In this document: positions 1-10,000 of the stretch, piece after piece | Numbering within the stretch: the stretch's first letter is position 1 | Layout of the letters: each line of letters begins with the position of its first letter | From: Brevipalpus yothersi | Taxonomy: Eukaryota > Arthropoda > Arachnida > Trombidiformes > Tenuipalpidae | Assembly: GCA_003956705.1 (NCBI GenBank) | Contig: QZCP01000830.1 | Coordinates: forward strand, 94,696 to 158,695 | DNA: 64,000 nucleotides | Direction of reading: 5' to 3' | Position numbers and translations under genes: made by a program | The notes under the pieces: generated by a model | Databases searched by the model: none | What the model saw: the letters and a program-made list of their open reading frames with translations, nothing else | Told to the model about the DNA's origin: nothing

Positions 1-1509
1 GGATGTGAAGTCATTGGGGGAGCAACCACACCAGTCAACGACATTTTTATATTGACATTTACACCCCTTCTCTCTTTTCCAATTAACCAGACGTAGATTA
101 TTGCCAACAATTGAGTCACAAAAGGGGCCATTTTGGAGTACAGTGTGGAAAAAACTCTGAAAAGTAAGAAAAAAAATCGATGTTATAACACAGCTTCTTT
201 CAACAGCAATTCGACTAAATACCTCGGAGGCAAGGAGAGAATACTTGAAGAAGTTTCTCACTTCTCGCAGCATGACATCATCTCCATAGGAAACATAATT
301 ACAAAACTCTCGTGTCAAACAAAACCAGTCACTTCCACCACTGATTTTCAGGCCACGAGGTATTGTTCTAGGGCCTAACCTCCAAACACGATCTTCACAC
401 TGATAGAAGGTCCTATCAAGCCCTTGTTTTGTAATGAATTTTTTCAGATTCTGGCTTGTCGCTCGGACAAAATTGTATTTTTTATAGAGACCAAGGAATT
501 GTTCTAATCTTTGGATGGGTCTGAAAAGAGGTAAAATGGATTTACATTTTTTGTAAGTACAACCAATAGTTTGAAGTGATAAAAATCTTTCTTACTTGAT
601 CGGATAGTCTGATTCACTCAAATTTATAACAAAATCCCAATTGGACAATTTAAGTAGTTCTTTTATACTTTCAATCAGCATCTCCAGGAAACTGGCTCCT
701 CCCCAAATGGTTGACATTCGGTTTTTCGAATAGTAAACATTGGGAAATCCTTTTAAATGCTTATTCAACACATAAAATAGGTAATTTCGACGCTTGAAAG
801 ATGGAAGACAAAGAAGATTATGAGATAAAATGCAAAAATTCTTGCTCAAATACTCACTTTATCAACATGTATGAAGTATAAATGCTTTGAGTCATATATT
901 CTATTAAAAAGGCGAAGTATTTGCCGCAATGATCTATTGTTCAAGGAAAGGATAAATGCAATTCGAATAGATTCAGGCGTTGCGTTGGATTGTGATAAGC
1001 TGACTAAATTTTGTGGTAGCTCTGAAAAGATCGAATCGAATTAAAGGAAATAATTTAACAAAATATGGTCTCTTACTTACTCTCATAAGGGCAAAGATTT
1101 GGTATTTCTTTGGGATAAAGTTTATCCTGCTTAGAGAGACAAGCTGTTTCGGTGAGTTCTTTCTTGCATTTGGCTGTCTTGGCACGACCGATTGCACGTA
1201 TAGCATCTTTCGGAAGAACTCCACAGGGCGAAGAATAATTTCTATTTAATGGTTTCGATGTGAGTGTTTTCTTGGTTTTATCTTTCCTCGAAGATGTTTG
1301 ATCGAAAAATTGTCCAGTCTAAGGAGGAAAAAACCATCAACAAAAGAGATCTATTGATATCAGAAACTCACTTTATATCGATGTGATGAGGCTGGATCAT
1401 CGAGTTCTAAGATATTGTAGAATGTCAACGAGATTATCAACTGAAGGACCAGTAGTATCGAGAATATGAAAATACAGGCCAATTTGCGAGGATGTCTGAT
1501 GATAGCCAT
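1..1509 (-). CDS. XYLT: Peptide O-xylosyltransferase, 3' part outside window
   Basis: Golgi type II enzyme that adds xylose to serine of proteoglycan core proteins, the first step of heparan/chondroitin sulfate linkage synthesis. Six exons read on the minus strand with consistent phases: 1509-1372, 1318-1081, 1021-858, 792-596, 520-223, 156-1 (continues left). Exon 1 gives a short cytoplasmic end (MAIIRHPRK) followed by a single membrane anchor. Exon 2 has the family N-terminal motif around DAIRAIGRAKTAKCKKE. Exon 3 carries RIAFIL and YFIHVDK, exon 4 TIWGGASFLEM, exon 5 VWRLGPRTIPRG and GGSDWF, exon 6 SFFHTVLQNGPFCDS and GCKCQYKNVVDWCGC. These match animal XYLT/oxt closely. The start is the first ATG, directly before the anchor. 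The C-terminal part is off the window, so completeness cannot be judged. Confidence 0.93.
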
Positions 1510-2004
1510 TGTTTCTCTTGCTCTCCTCTTTACTCATACCATCAAAGATGTGATCTGATCTGATGAGTGTTGCAAGGCAGCAAAGTTATTATCACCATAA
1601 TCGCATCATCATCTCTGTCAAAATTTTTTATTACAGTACAAGATTTCACCTCAAGTTCCATCGATAATTAGAGGTTCGATTAACGTTTAGAAGTTTATCT
1701 CATCAACAGTGTACATTCCAACTTGTCGCGCCGAAAAGAATTGAAAATTAAAATCATTCTCGAACTCATGAAAATGTGATCGTCATCGAACTGGATTCCC
1801 AAAAAAGCGGTGATCTGGAATGATTACATAAAGAAGAAAAGAAGGAACAATATAAATTTTAGCAATCAGTTGAGACAAAAATTATTCACACCCAGAATAA
1901 TCAAAATTCAAGACTTTGTTTTGATTTATTTTATTTTGAGAAGGAAAAATTTTGAAGAAACATTCTGCAGAACGAGGTTCATGATGCCATGTGGAGCCCT
2001 CTAA
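1510..2004. other. Intergenic, upstream flank of XYLT
   Basis: AT-rich sequence between the xylosyltransferase start and the transposon. It should hold the 5' untranslated region and promoter of XYLT, but no clear element was recognised. Confidence 0.4.
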
Positions 2005-2012
2005 CATGTGAT

Positions 2013-2040
2013 CACAGTTTAGCAGAGGTTTCACGGCTAT
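2013..2040 (+). repeat. Left terminal inverted repeat
   Basis: 28-bp arm, complementary to 2897-2924 with a single mismatch, immediately inside the CATGTGAT duplication. Confidence 0.88.
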
Positions 2041-2896
2041 ACTCCCTCGCGTGAATAACAAACCAGTTGGTCACGTGACAAAAACAGAAACTGCACTAAA
2101 GAGGCTGAAAATTGGGGGAAAGCATGCTTTTTTGGGATCGAAATTATTCGTGAACTAGAGGATTTTGAGCGATTAAATTCTGGGATAATCCCAAGTAGAT
2201 GCTATCAATCTTACCTATCTCCTTCAATCATCGAAATTCTGACCTGGAAGGCCACAAATTGGACCTCTTTTTGACCGAGTTTCAGCAGATCAGCCAATAG
2301 ATGGCGCTACTTCCGCGTTCTGCCATAGAGTTTTAGAGAAAAATTCGATTTTTAGCTGGTAGAACTATCGGAGACCAACGAAAAAAAGTTTCCTGAGTTT
2401 CTTTTACCAAATAATTGATGAAAACTATGATGAAAACGAGTTGGCACACTTTTTATCTCGAAGATGAGCAGATACCTTATCCAGTCCCATGTTAAAGAGA
2501 TTTCGATTCGCTATAACTTCTCTGAAAAGTGTGCCAGCTCGTTGAAAAGGAGTTTCCAGGGTTTATCACGCTAGCGCTTTTTGTTTAAGAGAGTATTATG
2601 AGAATCGAAGTTATCCTCAGGCCATTTAGAACAGATACTTGATAAAATTCTATGAAAATCCGCTAAAAAGCCATTTTTGTGCAACATTTCTGCCTTTTTT
2701 CGAAAGCGATTAGAAAAATATCGATCAAATAGGAAGATTGGAATCTCAAGTCATCCTAGATCGGCCAGAACTTGCGGCCGAAATTCGACAAACTATCAGG
2801 TACATGCAGCGCTACCTGCTGTCGCAACTAATTTCTTGCCTGTTTTCTCAATGCCTCCCTTCCACCCCCCTCCCCCACTTTGTCACGCTCCCTCTC

Positions 2897-2924
2897 ATAG
2901 CCGTGAAACCTCTGCTAATCTGTG
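2897..2924 (-). repeat. Right terminal inverted repeat
   Basis: 28-bp arm matching the reverse complement of 2013-2040; followed directly by the second CATGTGAT at 2925-2932. Confidence 0.88.
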
Positions 2925-2932
2925 CATGTGAT

Positions 2933-3698
2933 ATAAGTTGAAGAAAGTTTTATCATGAACATTATAATTGATCGATTAGACTTGATTAGTGTCATTTTGA
3001 AAGTGGTTCGATTAGATTAGAGAAGTCAGTTTCCCATTGATTGGATGGAAAAATTTTCAAGCCAGACATCTTTCTAGATCATGGAATTTCTGATGAGATA
3101 GGCGTTGGTACAAAGAAAGAATGCTGATTCCATCTCGGTTTGCATTTCATGCGTCTGATTTTGCATCTTATCATGAAACTTTTTGAAAAATTCATGATTG
3201 ATTTTAGATTTTAACATTTCCAGCACCCTGGGCAATCTAATAAGAATATATAGCACTCGTCAGCATATCGTCAGAGTGACGAAATTGTGGGATAGTTAAA
3301 CGATTCAATAAGCGGTGAAAATTGATGTGAATGCAGTTGGTGATGTCAGAAAAGATCTAATGTTCTCGAAAATTGGAAGTTTTTTTTCGCCCAGAATATT
3401 GATGAGTGATCTATATGATAATCATCGTCCTATTTTGCTCCCATAGAGCTGCAGATACATTGGAAGCAATAAAAATCCCGGGCAAGAGCAAGTTTAATTC
3501 TCATCAATCACAGTTAAAAAACTCAATGAAGATGAAACGATTTACAAATGACATTGTTAAAAGTACACACATTCTTACACAGATGAGGTCAAGGAATCAA
3601 CAGTATGAGGGTTATAAATTTGAAACAAGGCACTCAAGAACTGGGAAAGAAATAGAGGCATCCAGGGATGGACGATTTTGGTTGAAAAAATATTATGG
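2933..3698. other. Intergenic, no gene seen
   Basis: Between the transposon and the 3' end of the sulfotransferase gene. The short open frames at 3074-3256 and 3406-3705 show no protein-like composition or domain. Confidence 0.4.
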
Positions 3699-5314
3699 TC
3701 AATAAACTGCTGATGGAAGGAGAATTTTCATCAAATGTTTCTCAGAGTCCATCGTTTCCATTTCTTTATCAGATGAGATCATTTTGTATCCAAGTTCATT
3801 GAAAATAGTTCCACAGCTCTCTTGAACCTCCTTAATGACTGTGAGATTCAATGTTCGAGTCCATTTGAAGACAACTTCTTTGCTTATTCGCTTGATTGAG
3901 TATGGATTAAGAGTTGAATTGGGTTTGATTTTGGCTTCCGTATTTTGTCGTAAAAATCTTTGGGCTCGCTTTGAGAGAGGAACTTGAAGCATATCGAAAA
4001 GTTTTGTCGTAACTGTTAACGGCTTAAGTGATAGATCTTCATGACGAACAGCCATCACACGATCACCATACTTATCATGTAATCTTTTATAGACTGGAAT
4101 GTCTGATTTCATCTCGGAACACATTGTATTTATATCACTACAGGTAGAATTGCTGCACCATGGAAGTTTTTGTCGAGAGTTGAGTATAGCTCGTGGATCT
4201 CTGACCAAATAAATTACTTTCAAATCAATGGAACCATTTGATTTGTCCATCAACTTTTCAACTGTTCTTAAACTCAATCGAGTTGTTTTGATTACTCTGT
4301 AAGGAGCTCGAACACATGTGTCGGCAACATTTTTTGGATCAAAGCAAATTGGCCATCTTATATTGCACAAACTCCACAGGAAATGATTCCATTTGAATAG
4401 AAATCGATTTTCAACTTTTTTCGCCCATCGAAGATAATTTGATAATGGCATAAAGTCACATCGATAGATATTATTCAACAAATCGATCGCTTCATCATCA
4501 TACTTATCATCCAAATGTTTTTGAATTCCAGTATAATGGAAAGGCTCAAATGAATAGAAAGTTTTCCAATTTTGCTGCAAAAGATCACCAATGAACGATG
4601 ATCCCGTTCTAAAGTATGTAGATATTAGCACGTACTTAATTTTACTGCTATCTTCAATCACTGGTATACCAAGCAGTGGATTGAAAGTCTGAAGAAGACT
4701 GCGATAATTAATTCCAGAGAGAAAATTTTTGGTCTGATTGTGTTGAGATTTGAATGCTGACCACTTGTTGATAAAATACACTGGAGGAGCTTCATCGTCA
4801 GAGTCATTGTGCAGTTTTTGATGACGATCAGAAATTTGTTTCAATATTTGTTGGACATACTGGAGTCGATCTGATTTCAAATCTCTATGGAAAGATCTAC
4901 CCTCAAAACCAGGTATAATATTAGTCTCTGAACCTGTAAATGATGGAGGGAAAAGAGAGAGAATGATAAGGAAGACAGATTATTCCATGTCCAAAAATAC
5001 ATTCACTCATTATAGAGGAAGAAATACATTGAGCATCATCAACAGGTTTGATGATAGGATTCATCAACCCTGCTGCATGCATGAAGCGATTCACTTTCAC
5101 TTTCATGTTTCAGGAAGTCATTTTTCCAGGAGAAGATATAACAATTGGTCATTAAACTTACTATGGAAGAATACAAATACTCACTTTTTCTACTGGACAG
5201 TATTCTTCGATCTCGAGAATCATTGCTCAATACGGTTTGTAAAATAATCAGACAAGTTCCGAGGAAGCATGTGATGATTAGAATGAAAATTTGATAACGG
5301 TGTAAGATGACCAT
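3699..5314 (-). CDS. Carbohydrate sulfotransferase (CHST family)
   Basis: Golgi PAPS-dependent O-sulfotransferase acting on glycans of the proteoglycan/keratan or chondroitin type. Two exons, 5314-5185 and 4933-3699, join in phase 1 and give about 454 residues. Exon 1 encodes a type II anchor (MVILHRYQ, then a long Ile/Leu/Cys-rich segment). Exon 2 carries the 5'-phosphosulfate loop ISTYFRTGSSFIGDLLQ, the EPFHY motif after it, and the 3'-phosphate site VIYLVRDPRAILNSR, in the order of the GlcNAc/Gal/GalNAc 6-O-sulfotransferase group. Acceptor sugar cannot be told from sequence. The next gene to the left is a xylosyltransferase, so both neighbours may act in glycosaminoglycan synthesis, but they are separate same-strand units and co-regulation is only a guess. 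Start chosen because the anchor follows it directly; in-frame ATGs lie further upstream. Confidence 0.88.
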
Positions 5315-6495
5315 TGTGATTATATTCCATTGAATGATAAGAATGGACGAAGATGATGAGCATAATTTGGGAAGAGTAATCAATGAGAAGAGTATCAAAA
5401 TATTGGCTTAGATTAATTTTCACACTACTTCAATGGATACCAAAGTAATTAGGTCAGTTCAAATGGTGTTTCGAACGGTACTTGATAGCTGATTCAGGGA
5501 GTGTGATTCATCGCTATTTTTAACCGGGAATCATATCTCCTAAATTAACGGAAAGTTATAAAACATCATTTGAAAATGATGTGTGTACACAAAAATTTAC
5601 AAAAGAGACAGGATCACATTTTCACCAAAGACACATTAAACAATCAATAACAAGCATAAAACTTTGTTACATGAACCAGGAAAATTGGAAAACATATTAG
5701 ATAATGATATTCATAAAATTTGAAGAAGAGAGAGAGAAGATGGCACGTTAAAAGAAGTGAAGATTCATAAACACGATTGTAAAAGAGGGAGAGAGAACAT
5801 CGAAGTTGTTCAGCAGTAGTTAAGGCAAATCAAGTTCTGAAGTTCTAAGGTTCTGAGTATGAAGTAGATTGAGAGAGATTGGATCAAGAAGAGCGTGTCC
5901 AGTAGAAAAGTAGAAAATATTTTTCATCATCATTATACAACACACAAAATATTCATAACAAGACAGTGAAAGAAGAGAAGAGAATAAAAAATTTTTTTTG
6001 TATGGCTTCTATGTGAATGATTCTGATTCATGCTGGAAGGCAAAGAAAAAAGTTGCCTCATACCGTTATGTGTGTGAATTGCGTATATACAAATAGAAAA
6101 TTGTATACACACATTTCAATGATAATAATACGATTTCAATTTGAATGGACATTATTCTATTCTTTCTTTCCGTATATTTTTCGATGAAAAAAATGGAAAA
6201 ATAAACAACAGAATTTTCTCTCTCTCTTTCTACTTCAAATGTCCATCTCATGATGCAATGATGATGATCAGTTTGAGATGAAACATTGCCATCATCACCC
6301 GATTCACATTAGCTCATCATGATACAGCATACCATTGATGATGAATATATTTAAATGAGAATGAGAAGGAAGCAATCATCTCATTTGATTACCATTTCTC
6401 ACATCCTGTCATCGTCCGAGGAAGAGAGAGAGAGAGAGAGAGAAAGAAAGAGAGTGAATATATATAAAAAAAGGCTGAAAAATCAGCGAAGCAGT

Positions 6496-6498
<3 letters not shown>

Positions 6499-6555
<57 letters not shown>
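6499..6555 (+). repeat. (GA)n microsatellite
   Basis: Nearly uninterrupted GA dinucleotides over about 57 bp, preceded by a shorter GA tract at 6422-6443 and followed by TC at 6582-6598. Confidence 0.95.
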
Positions 6556-6558
<3 letters not shown>

Positions 6559-6783
6559 GTAAACATAAAGTCACACGGTTTCTCTCTCTCTCTCTCTTTT
6601 ACTCTTCTCTCATCACTTTTCTCTCACTTTTTTTGAAAGCAGCATGATATGAATTGCCATGAATTACACATATACACCAGAATACGATATAATATCATAA
6701 TATCATCAGAATACATGTGAAATGTTTTCATGTTGTATGCAATACATAGATAGCCGAAGCAAAGTGATTTCATTTGGTCATTA

Positions 6784-6821
6784 ACATCATCATCATTATT
6801 ATTATTATTATTATTATTATA
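6784..6821 (+). repeat. (CAT)n/(ATT)n trinucleotide run
   Basis: A few CAT units followed by about nine ATT units. Confidence 0.85.
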
Positions 6822-7081
6822 ATTGTTTTTTTTGTTATTACATGTGACTCTGTGTGTAGGTGCGTGTTTGTGTCAATTGGCTTAATGTGATCGAATTGAA
6901 TTAATGATTATTTTACTTTGATGGTGCTTTGTGTGGAGCTGATCTGATTAATATTATTATTATTGTTTTACATGTGAAGAAAGTGAGTGAGTGAGAGAGA
7001 AAGAAAATAAATAAATATCGATTCTCATCTTGTTATTATTGGTGGTGGTGGTTCTTGTTGTTGTTATTGTTAAACGAAAAG

Positions 7082-10000
7082 ATGATGATGATGATGATTG
7101 GTATGAAGGGTGAACAAGATGATTCATTTGATCCATTTGGTGATGTTGATGAAGTGGATCAAGAAAGAGGTGATATGTCAGCTTGTGCACCACCAGAATC
7201 CAAGTAAGTTTATGTTGCATATACGCTTTATATTCCCTTATTTCCCTTATTGATACTGAACACCATTATCATTTCAAGTGTATCATCATCGTGTAGAACT
7301 TTTTCACTTCATTTATTGTTAATTTGTGTGGCTAATCAATATTTTGTGTACTCTCTCTGTTTAGATGGCTTCATCGTCGATTAGATCGTCAAGAAGCGGA
7401 AACATTATTACAACAATCAAGTGGACGTTTAGGCAGTTATTTAGTGAGAGAAAGTAAAAAAGGACTTTATGTACTGTCTTTTCTGGGTGAATCTGGTATC
7501 AATCATTTTCAAATTAAATCACTATTTGGTGCTTACTATATTGGTGGTAGACAATTTCCTTCATTGCGACATCTTATCGGTTTTTATACAAGTTTCTGTG
7601 ATCTACTCAAACGAGAAAGACTTCTTTATCCGGTTCCACCCAAAGAGGTAAGAGTTTCTTATTATCTTTCTATTATTTCATAATCATTTATATCTATTGT
7701 GAAAAATTAACACAGCACAAGAATGTACTACATCTTGATAGTATTATGCATTGTTCATTATTATTTTCTCTCTTTCTCTCTGTGCTGTGTGTGAAAGAAT
7801 TCTCTGCCTTTCATTGATAAATTTTTGTACTAGTAGTAGTTGTAGTAGTAGAAGTGCACACTTGAATGAAAAAAAAGAAGAATCTACACTACAATAATAA
7901 TAATTACTTTTGCTATCTCTATTATTATCGTTATTATTAGCCCGTAAGAAAGCGGAAGCGAGTGATTGCAGTTCTTCCATACACCAAGTTGCCAGAGACA
8001 GATGAATTGAGGTAAGAATATTGTTGTTGTCGGTGAGAAAAAAAAATCATTACAACTAACTGTCATATCTTATTTATCAAATCATCCTCCACTACTTCTT
8101 TCTATCTCTATCTTCCTCTTTTTCACTCTCTGTTGTGTGAATATAAATATAATATATCAATTGACACTATTACATCGTTCTTCCTCATTACTAGTTTTGT
8201 TCGAGGAGATGTTTTTGTTGTCCACAATGATCTCGGTGATGGCTGGCTTTGGTGTACATCCGAGCGAACTCAAGAGAGTGGATTGATCTTCAAGGAACTT
8301 GTCGAAGAATATGTAAGCATAAGCATACCACACCATGTGTACTAGCGAAACACTTTTTTCGCTTCTTCTTCTTCTTCTTCTTCTATCTCATCCATACTTG
8401 ACTCCTCCATATTATAGCTCCACTGTAACTTGTAAGCTTTGTAAGATCTTTCTTTTCCCAACTTCCTGTCAGAAGAGAGAGAGAGAGAGAGAGAGAGAAA
8501 AAGATACTGTGTGAGATCTACCATGTCTTTGTTTCATCAATGAGAGACTTTCTTTGCATATTTTTTGGGAAAAATTTTTTTCTCTCTTTTTTCAACTTCT
8601 TCTGGTGATAGAATTTTTTTCTTCTTTTTCTTCTACAACTTTCTCTCTCTCTCTCTCTCTTTCAATTTTTTCTTCATTGCCAAACTTCTTTCAGTGTCTC
8701 ATATCTTATCTATTTCCGGTGATATCCTGAACAGTTTTTTCTCTCTCTCACACTCACTCAAAGATTCCATTCCATCTTCACACATGCTTGACATATTGGC
8801 TTACCCCACTGTTTCCGCTCTTTCTTCTTCTATTCGTTGACCGTTGAGAGAGAGAAAGAGATAGAGGGAAAGAGAGAGAGAGAGAGAAAAAAGTGTCTAA
8901 CCAGTTCATCTGCTAACAAAAATTTGTGCATTCCACAAATATTATTATCAGAGTTTTTAGTGATGAGAAGAGGCTTTTACTGATTGGATGTTTTGTGAGG
9001 AACGATCACCATAGATATAGAATTTCATTATTTCCACTATCTATCATTCCGCATATGATCAAATTTCTGAGATTCTTCTCTCTCATTTTCTATCTTTATT
9101 TCATTTTAATGAGATCACATGTCTTCATTTGTGCTCTTTCCTTCTCTTAGCTTTTTAATGAATTACTCATTCAATTCGAGATTTGATTCTGATTTTAATG
9201 GATGTGTGAACCTATGAAAGAATTTAATCATCATTCAGCTATGTTTGTGAGCCTATGTTTAACTCAATCATTTTTATCTCAGAGAGAAATTCGGCCTGAT
9301 CCGAATGACATTTATCCGTGGTTTCATGGATCAATTACTAAAGAAGAAGCTGTTGACCGGCTTCGAAAAAGTAAGTTTCCATCTTCAAAGTTGTTCATTA
9401 CCTTCTCAATAACTTTTTTCTTCTCTTCTTTCCTACTCATCAGTGGGCTCTGGCAGTTTCTTAGTGAAACGTAGTGACAGTTCTCCTAGCCATTATTCAC
9501 TTCTCTTCCACATGAACAACACAATTCACCGATTTCGTATTGAGAAGCGCGATTCAAAATACGTTATGGGTGGTCGATGTTTTGATACTCTAGAAGACAT
9601 AATCATATTGTATCGATCGGAACAAATAATAGCTGGCTACAGACTTGGAGATCCTGTTCTCAAAACACCACCGGAAGTCATTGATCATTCAAGAAGACAG
9701 CTAGAAATAAGCCAAAAATCTGACGATGTTTATGTGACTCTACGAGAAAGTCGTGAAATGGCCAAAAAGAATAGGAGTGTTCGAATGCGGGGATACTTGT
9801 GTAAGCGAAGTGAGTAGAATTCATTTTCAAGGATTCCATTTTCCATTTGTTAGCATGCATCTTGACAGTCAATCAATAGCCACCTGCTTCCACATTTATT
9901 GAGCTGAAATTCAGGCAAATTTCTTTCGAACGAAATCATTATGATGTTGAAAAGTTTGTTACTTATTACTTACTTATTTGACAAAAATTGGTGAGACAAT

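Larger units (their letters stand above)
2005..2932. mobile_element. Non-autonomous DNA transposon, 28-bp TIRs and 8-bp TSD
   Basis: Terminal inverted repeats lie at 2013-2040 (begins CACAGTTTAGCAGAGG) and 2897-2924 (ends CCTCTGCTAATCTGTG); they are complementary over 28 bp with one mismatch. The octamer CATGTGAT directly abuts both ends, at 2005-2012 and 2925-2932, which is a perfect 8-bp target-site duplication. The 912-bp body has no transposase-sized ORF, so the element is non-autonomous. A second, internal inverted repeat pairs 2435-2453 with 2525-2543. Eight-base duplications are typical of the hAT superfamily, and also of P and Merlin elements; the terminal CA is compatible with hAT. 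The ends are seen directly; the superfamily is inference. Confidence 0.85.
5315..7081. other. Intergenic between divergent CHST and RASA1 genes
   Basis: Holds the 5' regions of both divergent genes. GA-rich patches occur at 5725-5890 and 6422-6555, an (ATT)n run at about 6790-6820, and GGT/GTT triplets just before the RASA1 start. No coding exon recognised. Confidence 0.5.

Noticed and set aside
3406..3705. 99-residue plus-strand frame overlapping the sulfotransferase 3' end
   Set aside because: Overlaps antisense to a clear gene end and shows no domain.
6355..6636. Open frames rich in Arg-Glu or Ser-Leu repeats here and at 38244-38694, 39209-39616, 41245-41436, 45572-45833
   Set aside because: They are translations of (GA)n/(TC)n microsatellites, which stay open in several frames; no domain or splice support.
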